A DNA stretch of 64,000 bases from Gallionella sp. (GTDB taxonomy: Bacteria > Pseudomonadota > Gammaproteobacteria > Burkholderiales > Gallionellaceae), in assembly GCA_030645955.1 (NCBI GenBank), contig JAUSMR010000058.1, positions 16,025 through 80,024 of the forward strand, read 5' to 3'. The first letter of the stretch is position 1. Each line of letters opens with the position of its first letter. The translations under genes and the position numbers were made by a program. The notes under the pieces are model-generated. The model was not told the origin of the DNA. It saw only the letters and a program-made list of their open reading frames with translations, and did no database searches. Positions 23,987 to 32,850 of this stretch are shown here, in pieces.

Positions 23987-24727
23987 ATGAAAAAATTACT
24001 TTTAATATCCGGTGTGTGTGCCATGGCCGCACTTGCCTCACAGACAGCTCAAGCTGAAGTAAAAGTGCGCGCCGGTGCTGCCAGCAGCACATATTCGTTA
24101 GGGGGTGATTACATCACAGCAGAGTCCAAATATAACCCCGTGAACCTCGGTTTGACCTTTGCTTCGGATAGCGGCATGTATGTTGACTTGGCGTATTCGG
24201 GCGGGACTGGCAAGCACGACGGATGGAAATCCCTGGGGGCGCCTGCAGAGGAGTTCAAGCGTTCGGATGTGGCGCTGATCGTGGGCGCCAGCAGGCTCAA
24301 TCCCGACAATGGCATCGCGGGTACCTTTTACGTGGGTTTAAAGGCCGGCAATACCACGCTGGGCGCTCAAAACGCTGGTCTGTCCTGGACTGAGGAAACC
24401 TTTGATACGGCAGGACTGGTGTTCGGCGGAGGGGCGAGTTTTCCGATTGCGTCAGGCAGAGCCGGTTCGCTCGGCGTTAACGTCGGACTGGGTCTGATGG
24501 GCGCGACATGGAAGGATAATTCTGCAGCTGGCTACAATGAAAAAGCCAAGACCGCACTCGGTGTTAGTTTCGGCGTGAACTACACCTATCCAATCACTTC
24601 TAATTTCGGTGTGACCGTAGATTACAAAGGCAACGCATACACCTATAATTTTGGCGATGCCGCTACTCCATTCAAAGTGAATGAGAAGATCAGCGCCTTT
24701 GGCGCAACGCTGTATGCGAAGTTTTAA
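23987..24727 (+). CDS. Outer-membrane beta-barrel protein
   Basis: The 246-residue protein has a clear signal peptide (KKLLLISGVCAMAALASQTA, cut before EVKVRAG). The rest is amphipathic beta-strands, such as VKVRAGAASSTYSLGGDYIT and YVDLAYSGGTGKHDG, and the C-terminus is FGATLYAKF with the terminal Phe that BAM recognises. The length suits an eight- to ten-stranded barrel. TAGGAGA upstream marks the start. It sits between the coiled-coil gene and the second LPP20 gene and is larger than, but similar in style to, the barrel at 17569. Confidence 0.78.
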   Translation: MKKLLLISGVCAMAALASQTAQAEVKVRAGAASSTYSLGGDYITAESKYNPVNLGLTFASDSGMYVDLAYSGGTGKHDGWKSLGAPAEEFKRSDVALIVGASRLNPDNGIAGTFYVGLKAGNTTLGAQNAGLSWTEETFDTAGLVFGGGASFPIASGRAGSLGVNVGLGLMGATWKDNSAAGYNEKAKTALGVSFGVNYTYPITSNFGVTVDYKGNAYTYNFGDAATPFKVNEKISAFGATLYAKF

Positions 24728-24743
24728 TGCATGAGGGCGGCGA

Positions 24744-25172
24744 GTGTCGCGATTAATCCTTTTCTGTCTCGCTGCCGCCTTGCTTTTGCCGGGCTGCGCC
24801 GGCTCCGGTGCGAAGTCAGGCGGTTCGAATACCGGCGCCGGTTTACCGGCCTGGATACTTAATCCTGACAAACCCGGTTATCAGGGAGTCGTGGGCTCGG
24901 CACCAAAACAGGACTGGGGTGGCCGTGAGGCTCAGTATCGCGTCGCATTGATGAAGGCGCGTCAGGAACTGGCACAGATGGTACGCGTACAGGTGGAATC
25001 CACCACTCGATACCAGATTGAAGACCGCGCAGGCAAGGTCAGCCGTGATGCGGATTTCGAAGCCAAATTGCAGAGCAGCGTAGCGCTTAGTCTTGAACAG
25101 GCGCGCGTCATTGAAGAGTGGGTTGATCCCCAGAGCGGCGAACTCTATCTTTGGTTGGTGACCCCGAAGTAG
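24744..25172 (+). CDS. Short LPP20-family lipoprotein
   Basis: The 142-residue protein starts at GTG 24744, 16 bases after the barrel gene. Its signal peptide ends in a lipobox (LAAALLLPGC, Cys near residue 18). The mature part is a minimal LPP20 domain: LPAWILNPDKPGYQGVVGSA, the long helix YRVALMKARQELAQMVRVQV, and the closing EEWVDPQSGELYLWLVTPK. It lacks the C-terminal helix of the 22110 paralogue. The spacing indicates co-translation with the barrel, which suggests the two proteins work together. A terminator follows. Confidence 0.75.
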   Translation: MSRLILFCLAAALLLPGCAGSGAKSGGSNTGAGLPAWILNPDKPGYQGVVGSAPKQDWGGREAQYRVALMKARQELAQMVRVQVESTTRYQIEDRAGKVSRDADFEAKLQSSVALSLEQARVIEEWVDPQSGELYLWLVTPK

Positions 25173-25203
25173 TGCTGCTGGCTGACGCGATTTGTTACAC
25201 CTT

Positions 25204-25227
25204 GGGCAGCGCAGCTGCCCATTTTTT
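25204..25227 (+). terminator. Rho-independent terminator closing the envelope locus
   Basis: GGGCAGC at 25204-25210 pairs with GCTGCCC at 25214-25220 over a GCA loop, followed one base later by six Ts. It ends the last unit of the envelope locus. Confidence 0.88.
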
Positions 25228-25271
25228 CGCTCTCAAGAATTAATCCGTTTACCCATCAATAGCGCAATATC

Positions 25272-25322
25272 GTAGGGTGCATTCCATGCACCAATAGCAA
25301 TGGTGCATGGAATGCACCCTAC
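25272..25322. repeat. 22-bp perfect palindrome upstream of alaS
   Basis: The arms 25272-25293 and 25301-25322 are exact complements around a 7-base loop. The core is GTAGGGTGCATTCCATGCAC. It is a dispersed-palindrome type common in betaproteobacteria. It lies within the 276-base gap before alaS, downstream of the terminator. Confidence 0.85.
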
Positions 25323-25448
25323 AATGTTATTGTTGTTTTGAAAGCCAAATGGAATTAAACGAGGGTGCGGGCTAATCGTGCCGAATGGTATGATTCGCGC
25401 CTCATATTAAAATTGATACAAAAATATTTGCATGATGATGGTGAACAG

Positions 25449-28118
25449 ATGAAAAGCAGTGAGATCCGCCAGAAATTTCTGGATTACTTCGCCTCGAAAG
25501 GCCACACCGTGGTGCCGTCCAGTTCGCTGGTGCCGCACGAAGACCCGACGCTGTTGTTCACTAATGCGGGGATGAACCAGTTTAAGGATGTGTTCCTCGG
25601 TTTCGACAAGCGGCCTTATACGCGCGCCGCGTCGTCGCAGAAATGCGTGCGTGCCGGCGGCAAGCATAACGACCTGGAGAACGTTGGCTATACCGCGCGC
25701 CACCATACCTTCTTCGAGATGCTCGGCAACTTCAGCTTCGGCGATTACTTCAAGCGCGACGCGATCAAATATGCCTGGGAACTGCTGACCGGGGTTTACC
25801 GGCTGCCTTCCGAAAAGCTGTGGGTGACGGTGTATGCCGAGGACGATGAGGCCTACGACATCTGGACGAAGGAGATCGGCGTGCCTGCCGGGCGGGTGAT
25901 CCGCATCGGCGACAACAAGGGTGCGCGCTACGCTTCGGACAATTTCTGGATGATGGGCGACACCGGCCCGTGCGGCCCGTGCACGGAAATCTTTTACGAC
26001 CACGGCGCGGAAATCTGGGGCGGCCCGCCGGGTTCGCCCGAGGAAGACGGCGACCGCTATATCGAAATCTGGAACAACGTGTTCATGCAGTTCAACCGCG
26101 ACGAGCACGGCGTGATGCATCCGCTGCCCAAGCCATCGGTGGATACCGGCATGGGGCTGGAGCGTATCTCCGCAGTGTTGCAGCATGTGCATTCCAATTA
26201 CGAGATCGATCTGTTCCAGAATCTTGTTTGCGCGGCGGCAAGGGTAACCAACACCAGCGATCTCACCAACAACTCGCTCAAGGTGCTGGCCGACCATATC
26301 CGCGCCTGCTCGTTCCTGATCGCCGACGGCGTGATTCCCGGCAACGAAGGGCGCGGCTATGTGCTGCGCCGCATCATCCGCCGCGCGATTCGCCATGGCT
26401 ATAAGCTTGGCGCGCGCACGGCGTTCTTCCATAAAATGGTGCCGGACCTGGTTGGCGAAATGGGTGTGGCTTTTCCCGAATTGACTGCCGCGCAAGTGCG
26501 CGTGATGGAGATACTCAAGCAGGAAGAGGAGCGCTTCTTCGCCACCATCGAACATGGCATGGCGATACTCGAAACAGCGTTAAGCGAGCTTGCAGTCCCT
26601 CACCCCAACCCTCTCCCGGCGGGAGAGGGAGCAAAAGTGATGAAGCCAAAAGATAACGTATTCAACGGCGAGACCGCATTCAAGCTGCACGACACTTACG
26701 GTTTCCCGCTCGACCTGACACAGGACGTGTGCCGTGAGCATGGTGTTGCGGTTGACGTTGCAGCTTTCGACAAGGCGATGGCGCATCAGAAGGAACAGGC
26801 GCGCGCGGCGGGCAAGTTCAAGATGGCGGCCAATCTGGAATACGACGGCCCAGCCACCAGATTCCACGGTTATGACCTGCTGGAAAGCAAAGGTAATGTG
26901 CTGGCTTTATACAAGGACGGCGTGCCGGTGAATACACTGAACGAAGGCGAGATGGGTGTGGCGGTGTTGGACGACACTCCTTTCTACGCCGAGTCCGGCG
27001 GGCAGGTCGGCGACTGCGGCGAGCTGCGCAGCATGCACGGCATCTTTGCCGTAGAGGATACGCAGAAGATTCAGGCCAGCGTGTTTGGCCATCACGGCGT
27101 GGTGAAGACCGGCAAGCTGACCGTGGGCAACGGTGTCGCAGCCAGGGTGGATGTCGCGGCGCGCAACCGCACGATACGCAACCACTCGGCGACGCACCTG
27201 ATGCACAAGGCGTTGCGCGAGGTGCTGGGCAGCCATGTACAGCAGAAGGGTTCGCAGGTGGATGCTGCCAAGACGCGCTTCGACTTCGTGCATACCCAGC
27301 CGCTGAGCGACGCAGAAATCCGCAAAGTGGAAAGCATCGTGAACACCGAGATACTCGCCAACGCCGAGTGCCGGGCGCGCGTGATGTCCATCGAGGACGC
27401 GCAGCAGACCGGCGCGATGATGCTGTTCGGCGAGAAATACGGCGACGAGGTTCGCGTGCTGGACATCGGCTCGTCGCGCGAGTTGTGCGGCGGCACGCAT
27501 GTCAAGCGCACCGGCGACATCGGATTGTTCAAGATACTTGCCGAGAGCGGTGTGGCGGCGGGGGTGCGGCGCGTTGAGGCGGTGACCGGCGAGGGCGCGC
27601 TGGCGCTGGTGCAGCAGCAGGAGATGCAATTGCGGCAAGTGGCGGATGCGGTGAAGGCGCAGCCACAGGAAGCGGCTGCACGCGTCGTGCAAATCCTCGA
27701 CAACGTGAAGAGTCTGGAAAAAGAACTGGCGCGGCTGAAATCGAAACTGGCCAGTGCGCAAGGCGATGATCTCATTGACCAGGCGGTGGAGATCAACGGC
27801 GTCAAGGTGCTGGCCACGCTGCTGGAAGGCGCCGATGCTACGGGGTTGCGCGAAACCCTCGACAAGCTCAAGGATAAGCTCAAATCGGCTGCCATTGTGC
27901 TGGCGGCGGTGGACAATGGTAGGATTAGCCTGATTGCCGGTGTGACTCCCGACCTTGTGGCGAAAATCAAGGCCGGGGAACTGGTGAACATGGTCGCGCA
28001 GCAGGTCGGCGGCAAAGGCGGCGGCAGGCCGGACATGGCGATGGCAGGCGGCACGCAACCGGAAAATCTGGCTGCTGCGCTGGCCTCTGTTTCAAATTGG
28101 GTGAGGGCAAAGTTATGA
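25449..28118 (+). CDS. alaS: Alanyl-tRNA synthetase
   Basis: AlaRS charges tRNA-Ala and edits mischarged Ser/Gly. The 889-residue protein has the class II core ([20 protein letters not shown] at the start, then [14 protein letters not shown]). The editing-domain zinc motifs are [11 protein letters not shown] and CGGTHV. The C-Ala domain ends [20 protein letters not shown] 25449 ([14 protein letters not shown]) is the family start; 28 upstream codons are open but not conserved. Near residue 383 the loop before [17 protein letters not shown] contains [13 protein letters not shown], encoded by an inserted palindrome. A second partial copy of the gene's 3' end follows the stop. Confidence 0.97.
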   Translation: MKSSEIRQKFLDYFASKGHTVVPSSSLVPHEDPTLLFTNAGMNQFKDVFLGFDKRPYTRAASSQKCVRAGGKHNDLENVGYTARHHTFFEMLGNFSFGDYFKRDAIKYAWELLTGVYRLPSEKLWVTVYAEDDEAYDIWTKEIGVPAGRVIRIGDNKGARYASDNFWMMGDTGPCGPCTEIFYDHGAEIWGGPPGSPEEDGDRYIEIWNNVFMQFNRDEHGVMHPLPKPSVDTGMGLERISAVLQHVHSNYEIDLFQNLVCAAARVTNTSDLTNNSLKVLADHIRACSFLIADGVIPGNEGRGYVLRRIIRRAIRHGYKLGARTAFFHKMVPDLVGEMGVAFPELTAAQVRVMEILKQEEERFFATIEHGMAILETALSELAVPHPNPLPAGEGAKVMKPKDNVFNGETAFKLHDTYGFPLDLTQDVCREHGVAVDVAAFDKAMAHQKEQARAAGKFKMAANLEYDGPATRFHGYDLLESKGNVLALYKDGVPVNTLNEGEMGVAVLDDTPFYAESGGQVGDCGELRSMHGIFAVEDTQKIQASVFGHHGVVKTGKLTVGNGVAARVDVAARNRTIRNHSATHLMHKALREVLGSHVQQKGSQVDAAKTRFDFVHTQPLSDAEIRKVESIVNTEILANAECRARVMSIEDAQQTGAMMLFGEKYGDEVRVLDIGSSRELCGGTHVKRTGDIGLFKILAESGVAAGVRRVEAVTGEGALALVQQQEMQLRQVADAVKAQPQEAAARVVQILDNVKSLEKELARLKSKLASAQGDDLIDQAVEINGVKVLATLLEGADATGLRETLDKLKDKLKSAAIVLAAVDNGRISLIAGVTPDLVAKIKAGELVNMVAQQVGGKGGGRPDMAMAGGTQPENLAAALASVSNWVRAKL
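26596..26632 (+). repeat. In-frame palindromic insertion in alaS
   Basis: CCTCTCCCG pairs with CGGGAGAGG across a very short loop. The palindrome reads in frame as [13 protein letters not shown] at about residue 383 of AlaRS, where E. coli AlaRS has a short loop. Similar peptides occur in EarP ([10 protein letters not shown]) and at the Pgm N-terminus (PLPNPLPG). Confidence 0.75.
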
Positions 28119-28189
28119 GTTTGGTGAGTCCGGCCTTGCAAGCTGCTCCCGCACCAGAGCGGCTGCGCCGCCACCGTGTCGCAACAGCA

Positions 28190-28279
28190 CCAGACATGGC
28201 GATGGCAGGCGATACTCAACCAGAGCATCTGCCTGCGGTATTGAAATCGGTTGCAGATTGGATAAAGGCTTGCACATAA
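28190..28279 (+). pseudogene. Stray 3' end of an alaS gene
   Basis: Beginning 71 bases after the alaS stop, 29 codons and a TAA encode PDMAMAGDTQPEHL... and end WIKACT. They match the AlaRS C-terminus ([14 protein letters not shown]...) at about 18 of 29 residues. Similarity starts sharply at the Pro codon. The intervening DNA is not AlaRS-like. This is a leftover of a second, diverged alaS. Confidence 0.85.
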
Positions 28280-28291
28280 GGAGCGATACAA

Positions 28292-28756
28292 GTGAGCACA
28301 GGCCGTTATAACGTATTGCTGGTCGAGGACGATTTGCTGGCAACAGATTTGGCACCCCGCGCCGCGGTTGATTGTTGTCCGGAGATCAATTTGACCGTGG
28401 TGGGGAGCGGCGAAGCCGTGCTGGATTGGTTAAGCGGCAGTATCGCGAAAAAGGAACAAATGCCGCATATCATCCTGATGGATATGAAGCTGCCGAAGCT
28501 GGATGGCTTGGCGGTGTTGCGCAAGCTGCGGATGCATGCCGCCACGTGCGATATTCCGATCGTGGTGTTTTCCACAGAATATACTCAGGATGACGTGTTG
28601 ATGAGTTATCAGGCCGGAGCGAATAGTTTTGTGGCCAAGCCGGCTGACCATGTGCAGTTCAGTGAGCTGTTCCGCGAGCAGCTGGCATACTGGATGGGCC
28701 CGCGCCAGCGCAAAATGCCTATCGCTGCGAAAGGTGATGCTGCGGGACGAATTTGA
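28292..28756 (+). CDS. Stand-alone receiver-domain response regulator
   Basis: The 154-residue protein is a single REC domain with a short tail. The acidic pocket is LLVEDD at about residues 10-15. The phosphoacceptor is Asp64 (HIILMDMKLPKLDG). The conserved Thr/Ser and Lys positions follow as FSTEY and AKPAD. There is no output domain, as in Rcp1- or CheY-like proteins that act by binding a partner. Translation begins at GTG 28292, 12 bases after the alaS remnant, with AAGGAG upstream. No kinase is adjacent. The tail (RQRKMPIAAKGDAAGRI) is basic and probably unstructured. Confidence 0.85.
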   Translation: MSTGRYNVLLVEDDLLATDLAPRAAVDCCPEINLTVVGSGEAVLDWLSGSIAKKEQMPHIILMDMKLPKLDGLAVLRKLRMHAATCDIPIVVFSTEYTQDDVLMSYQAGANSFVAKPADHVQFSELFREQLAYWMGPRQRKMPIAAKGDAAGRI

Positions 28757-28806
28757 CCGTTGCCGCCTTTGGGTTGTTTTTGTTGCTCAGGCCGCTGTTA
28801 TTTGCG

Positions 28807-30378
28807 TTAGAACGGCAGTTGCAAATGCGGTGCAGACTGTTGGAATATTCTGCGGAAGTCGTTCTGAATGCGTTGCAATGCGTCCTCAGTATCTGCCTCA
28901 AAGCGCAACACGATCACCGGCGTGGTGTTGCTGGGACGCGCCAATCCAAATCCGTCGGCATATTCCACACGCAGCCCGTCCAGCGTGATGATCTCTTTTG
29001 CATCGGCAAATTTCGCGGTGCTTTGCAGTTGCGCCAGCAGCGTGTGGTTCTCGCCCTCGGCGGTATTAATGTGTAGCTCCGGTGTGCAGAACGCGTCCGG
29101 CAATGCGTTCAGCGTGGCGCTCGGGTTCGCTACCTTGCTCAGGATTTCCAGCAGGCGCGCTCCGCTGTATAGCCCGTCGTCAAAGCCATACCAGCGTTCC
29201 TTGAAGAACATATGGCCGCTCATCTCGCCGGCCAGCAGCGCGCCGGTTTCGCGCATCTTGGCCTTGACCAGGGAGTGCCCGGTCTTCCATAACGTCGGTT
29301 TACCGCCGTGTGATCGTATCCAGCCGAACAGGTTACGAGTGGACTTGACGTCAAAAATGATCTCCGCGCCGGGATTGCGGCTCAACACATCGGCAGCGAA
29401 CAACATCAATTGACGATCCGGATAAATGATCTGGCCGTCTTTGGTAACCACACCGAGCCGGTCGCCATCGCCGTCGAACGCCAAACCCAGTTCGCTATCG
29501 CTGTCGCGCAGCGAGGCGATCAAGTCTTGCAGGTTTTCAGGTTGAGAGGGGTCAGGATGGTGGTTGGGGAAATGCCCGTCAACCTCGCAATACATTTCCT
29601 GCACGGTACAGCCGAGCCGGCGATACAGGTTCGCGACGTAAGCACCTGCCACCCCATTGCCGCAATCTACAGTGATGTGCATTGGTCTGGCCAGCTTGAT
29701 ATCGGAGACGATGCGTGCGATGTACTCCGCGCTGATGTCGCGCTGCACATAACTGCCCGTTCCATGTGCCAGGTTGTTTTGTTCGATGCGCAAGCGTAAT
29801 TTCTGAATAGTTTCGCCTGACAATGTTTCGCCAGCCAGCACCATTTTTAGCCCGTTGTAGTCCGGTGGATTGTGGCTGCCGGTCAGCATCACCGCGCAAT
29901 TTGTCTGCAATTGATAAGCGGCGAAATACACCATAGGCGTGGGAACGCAACCGACATCGATCACGTTGATGCCGCTTTTTTGTATACCGCGCGCCAAGGC
30001 GGCGATGAGTTCCGGGCCGGACAATCTTCCATCGCGGCCAATAGCAATCGTGTGTTGTCCGCGTGCCGCTGCTTCCGAGCCGATGGCATGGCCGATGGCC
30101 TCCACCACTTCAGGCGTCAACGTCTTGCCGACGATGCCGCGAATGTCATAAGCCTTGAAGATTTCAGGAGCGAAAAATTCGCGTAGCGATTCGTTTGCTC
30201 CCTCGCCCGCTGGAGTCAACAATTGTTTTTCTCGATCGCCTCCTCGCCCGCTTGCGGGATAACCAGCGACTTGGTCGCCGTCTTTTGGCGGCCTAGTCGA
30301 ATGGCTAGTTGTTCCATCAGAGGATTGAGGAGAGGGCCCCGGGAGAGGGTTGGGGAGAGGGGGCAGGTTTTTCAGCAT
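28807..30378 (-). CDS. algC: Phosphomannomutase/phosphoglucomutase with inserted N-terminus
   Basis: AlgC-type enzymes interconvert hexose 1- and 6-phosphates for LPS and exopolysaccharide. The catalytic phosphoserine loop TGSHNPPDYNG, the metal loop FDGDGDRLG and the sugar-binding GEMSGHMFFKERW are present. The family N-terminus begins FAPEIFKAYDIRGIVGKTL. Ahead of it lie about 68 residues with no counterpart in the family, encoded by nested palindromic repeats (30181-30365). ATG 30378 overlaps the waaF stop in ATGCTGA, so translation is coupled and the extension is probably made. Total length is 523 residues, against about 460 usual. The exact substrate preference is not visible. Confidence 0.9.
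   Translation of the reverse strand: MLKNLPPLPNPLPGPSPQSSDGTTSHSTRPPKDGDQVAGYPASGRGGDREKQLLTPAGEGANESLREFFAPEIFKAYDIRGIVGKTLTPEVVEAIGHAIGSEAAARGQHTIAIGRDGRLSGPELIAALARGIQKSGINVIDVGCVPTPMVYFAAYQLQTNCAVMLTGSHNPPDYNGLKMVLAGETLSGETIQKLRLRIEQNNLAHGTGSYVQRDISAEYIARIVSDIKLARPMHITVDCGNGVAGAYVANLYRRLGCTVQEMYCEVDGHFPNHHPDPSQPENLQDLIASLRDSDSELGLAFDGDGDRLGVVTKDGQIIYPDRQLMLFAADVLSRNPGAEIIFDVKSTRNLFGWIRSHGGKPTLWKTGHSLVKAKMRETGALLAGEMSGHMFFKERWYGFDDGLYSGARLLEILSKVANPSATLNALPDAFCTPELHINTAEGENHTLLAQLQSTAKFADAKEIITLDGLRVEYADGFGLARPSNTTPVIVLRFEADTEDALQRIQNDFRRIFQQSAPHLQLPF
30181..30365 (-). repeat. Nested palindromic insertion at the 5' end of algC
   Basis: Blocks here recur in glnE at 39005-39260: GCGTAGCGATTCGTTTGC, then AACAATTG followed by TTTTCTCG, then CCTCGCCCGCTTGCGGGA. 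Both genes read them in the same frame, giving ASGRGGDREKQLLTPAGEG and ANESLRE here. The 60-bp structured repeat copy C is embedded. The insertion follows the first few codons of algC. Confidence 0.8.
30257..30318 (-). repeat. 60-bp structured repeat, copy C
   Basis: Copy C of the four-copy family reads on the minus strand, in frame within algC as DGTTSHSTRPPKDGDQVAGY. The central stem is GCCG with CGGC, so the pairing is kept while the bases differ from copies A, B and D. Confidence 0.75.
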
Positions 30379-31427
30379 GGCTTATTTTTCATAGAAAGAA
30401 GAGGTGTTAATTTATTCCAGACCATGTCCGGGGTAAGCTGAGTCATGCAGTTGAAATGCCCGAGCGGGCATTCGCGTTTGAAGCACGGGCTGCACTCGAT
30501 GTCGAGCTTGATGACCTGTGCCTGCGCGGATAGCGGCGGGGTGAACTGCGGACTGCTGGAGCCGAACAGCGCCAGCATCGGCCGGTCCAGCGCGGCGGCC
30601 AGGTGCATCAGGCCGGAGTCGTTGCTGATGACCAGTCGCGCACACGCCAGCAGCGCGAGGGCATCGCCCAGATCGGTGCTGCCGCACAGGTTGATGCAGT
30701 TGCCGCCGGCAAGCCGGTTGATTTCATCCGCTACCGGCTGGTCCTTGGCGGAACCGATCAGCCATACCGCATAGCCGTGTTGCCGCAGGCGTTGTGCGAT
30801 GTCCGCATAATAGGCCGCTGGCCAGCGCTTGGCGGGGCCGTACTCGGCGCCAGGACAGAATACCGCGACGGGTTGGTCCAGCGTCAGGCGGGTGCCCGGA
30901 CATAAGTTTTTCGTATTCAGCTTGTGCAGGGTGGCGTCGCGTTGTGCTTCAGCTATCGTCAGTTTTGGATTTGCCAGGGGACGGGGAATTTTGCCTTGCG
31001 CATCCTCGGCGAGTTGCGCAAAGCGTTCCACCATCAGCGGCAGGACGGTTTTGTCGAGTTTGCGCTTATCGTTGAGCAGAACATGGCGCGCTTCGCCGGT
31101 AAAGCCGGTACGCAGCGGGATGTGCGCAAAAAAAGGCACAAGCGCGGACTTCCACGAGTTGGGCAGCACGATGGCCTGATCGTAGCGCGCGGCGCGCAGT
31201 TGTTTACCGAGCCGGTAGCGTGCCACCAGTTGCAGTGCACCGTGCGGGAACGGGTTAATGATGACTTCATGCACCTCCGGCATGGCGCGCAACAGCGCGG
31301 CAGTCCACGGTGGGGAGTACACGTCGATGAGGTAAGCGGGATAGCGTTGCCTGAGGCGCATCAGCATCGGCTGCATCAGCATGCAGTCGCCTACCCAGCT
31401 GGGGCCGATAATCAGAATTTTGCGCAT
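30372..31427 (-). CDS. waaF: ADP-heptose:LPS heptosyltransferase II
   Basis: WaaF adds the second heptose to the LPS inner core. The 351-residue GT-B protein has the N-terminal KILIIGPSWVGDCMLMQPML, a mid CPGAEYGPAKRWPAAYYADI for ADP-heptose binding, and the C-terminal VISNDSGLMHLAAALDRPML. The start at 31427 (MRKILII) is the family start; the frame upstream is open for 17 more codons. A 28-base repeat shared with acnA supplies NTKNLCPGTR (about residues 171-180), just before the second Rossmann domain. The gene ends overlapping algC, in the run ilvE, zinc-finger gene, waaF, algC. Confidence 0.92.
   Translation of the reverse strand: MRKILIIGPSWVGDCMLMQPMLMRLRQRYPAYLIDVYSPPWTAALLRAMPEVHEVIINPFPHGALQLVARYRLGKQLRAARYDQAIVLPNSWKSALVPFFAHIPLRTGFTGEARHVLLNDKRKLDKTVLPLMVERFAQLAEDAQGKIPRPLANPKLTIAEAQRDATLHKLNTKNLCPGTRLTLDQPVAVFCPGAEYGPAKRWPAAYYADIAQRLRQHGYAVWLIGSAKDQPVADEINRLAGGNCINLCGSTDLGDALALLACARLVISNDSGLMHLAAALDRPMLALFGSSSPQFTPPLSAQAQVIKLDIECSPCFKRECPLGHFNCMTQLTPDMVWNKLTPLLSMKNKPC
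30889..30916 (-). repeat. 28-bp intragenic repeat inside waaF
   Basis: This is the partner of 14845-14872 in acnA: 27 of 28 bases identical, same strand relative to the gene and same frame. It encodes TKNLCPGTR at the linker between the two Rossmann domains. Confidence 0.8.
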
Positions 31428-31510
31428 TGTGGTTTTGGGCAGCTGTAGCGCGCGTTTCACGCACCATGGTGCGCACACTGCACCCTGCGTGAAGCGAAGC
31501 GTGCATTGAG

Positions 31511-31711
31511 TTAGTGGTGTGCTTTAGGCAGTTCGCCCTTAAACCGGTACAGCGTGCCGCAATACGGGCAACGTGCTTCGCCACCATGATTGAGCGGGAT
31601 CATGACTTTCGGGTGGGCATTCCACAAACTCATGTTCGGCATCGGGCAGGACAACGGCAGGTCGTGCGCGGTGACTTCGATATAACGCTGGGTGATGTCT
31701 TGTTTGCCCAT
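31511..31711 (-). CDS. Small CHCC zinc-finger protein
   Basis: The 66-residue protein has the zf-CHCC pattern: a Cys in LPLSCPMPNMSLWNAHPKV with a His, then CPYCGTLYRFKG with the last two Cys. This is the fold of the mitochondrial complex I subunit NDUFS6. Bacterial stand-alone copies are common in proteobacteria and have no firmly assigned role. AAGGAG before ATG 31711 sets the start. It begins 10 bases after ilvE ends, so the two are co-transcribed. Confidence 0.85.
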   Translation of the reverse strand: MGKQDITQRYIEVTAHDLPLSCPMPNMSLWNAHPKVMIPLNHGGEARCPYCGTLYRFKGELPKAHH

Positions 31712-31721
31712 GATGTGCTCC

Positions 31722-32642
31722 TTAAACGTAATCCAGCCAGCCGTTGTGCTGCGGATGCTTGCCTGCCACGCAATCAAAGAACGCCTGTTGCAGCCTGGTG
31801 GTAATCGGGCCGCGCGTACCGCTGCCGATGGTGCGGTGATCGAGTTCGCGGATCGGCGTCACTTCGGCGGCCGTGCCGGTGAAGAAGGCTTCATCGGCAC
31901 AATAAACCTCATCGCGGGTGATGCGCTTCTCGATCACCTCGATACCCATTTCTTTTGCCAGAGTAAAGATGGCATCGCGGGTGATGCCTTCGAGGCAGGA
32001 GGTCAGGTCCGGTGTGTACAGTTTGCCCTTCTTGACGATGAAAATGTTTTCGCCGGCGCCTTCCGCAACGTAGCCGTCCACATCCAGCAACAGAGCTTCG
32101 TCGTAGTGGTCATTGTCGGCTTCCTGATGCGCCAGTATCGAATTGGTATAAGTCGTCACCGATTTGGCGCGGCACATGTTCACATTGACGTGATGGCGGG
32201 TGAAGCTCGAAGTCTTGACGCGGATGCCTTTTTGCATGCCGTCGTCACCAAGATACGCGCCCCATGGCCAGGCGGCAATCGCGACATGGGTGGAAAGCGT
32301 TTTGGCGGCAATACCCATCGCTTCGGAACCGTAAAAACAAATCGGGCGGATGTAACAGGATTCCAGCTTGTTGGCGCGCACCACTTCGCGCTGTGCTTCC
32401 AGGATGGTCGCCTTGTCGTAGGGCATCTTCATCTGGAAGATATGCGCGGAGTTGAACAGCCTGTCGGTGTGTTCCTGTAAACGGAAGATTGCCGTGCCTT
32501 TCTCGGCCTTGTATGCGCGCAAGCCCTCAAATACGCCCATGCCGTAATGCAGGGTGTGGGTCAGCACGTGGGTAGTGGCATCGCGCCAAGGCACAAGCTT
32601 GCCGTTATACCAGATAAAACCGTCGCGGTCGGACATCGACAT
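31722..32642 (-). CDS. ilvE: Branched-chain amino acid aminotransferase
   Basis: IlvE transfers the amino group to the 2-oxo acids of Val, Leu and Ile. The 306-residue fold-IV PLP enzyme has [15 protein letters not shown] at the start, [12 protein letters not shown], the Schiff-base lysine in [14 protein letters not shown], and the PLP-phosphate segment [13 protein letters not shown] with the later [17 protein letters not shown]. Length is normal. ATG 32642 has AAAGGA upstream; a second ATG two codons on is also possible. It heads a leftward operon with the zinc-finger gene, waaF and algC. Confidence 0.94.
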   Translation of the reverse strand: MSMSDRDGFIWYNGKLVPWRDATTHVLTHTLHYGMGVFEGLRAYKAEKGTAIFRLQEHTDRLFNSAHIFQMKMPYDKATILEAQREVVRANKLESCYIRPICFYGSEAMGIAAKTLSTHVAIAAWPWGAYLGDDGMQKGIRVKTSSFTRHHVNVNMCRAKSVTTYTNSILAHQEADNDHYDEALLLDVDGYVAEGAGENIFIVKKGKLYTPDLTSCLEGITRDAIFTLAKEMGIEVIEKRITRDEVYCADEAFFTGTAAEVTPIRELDHRTIGSGTRGPITTRLQQAFFDCVAGKHPQHNGWLDYV

Positions 32643-32850
32643 AATGGGGGTCCTTTGAGGGTGATCAATTGCAAAACGCGGATTCTAACTTTTTCCGGTC
32701 GATTTATGAAGAAGTAGCGTTAAATTATCTGGCACATTCGACGTATTTATTTAGGGCTAATTTTATGGCTAATTCAAGTATGATACCAACTTAACGTTTA
32801 AAATATAACTAGTAGATTAATTCTTAACGATACTTATTGAAAGTTAAAAA

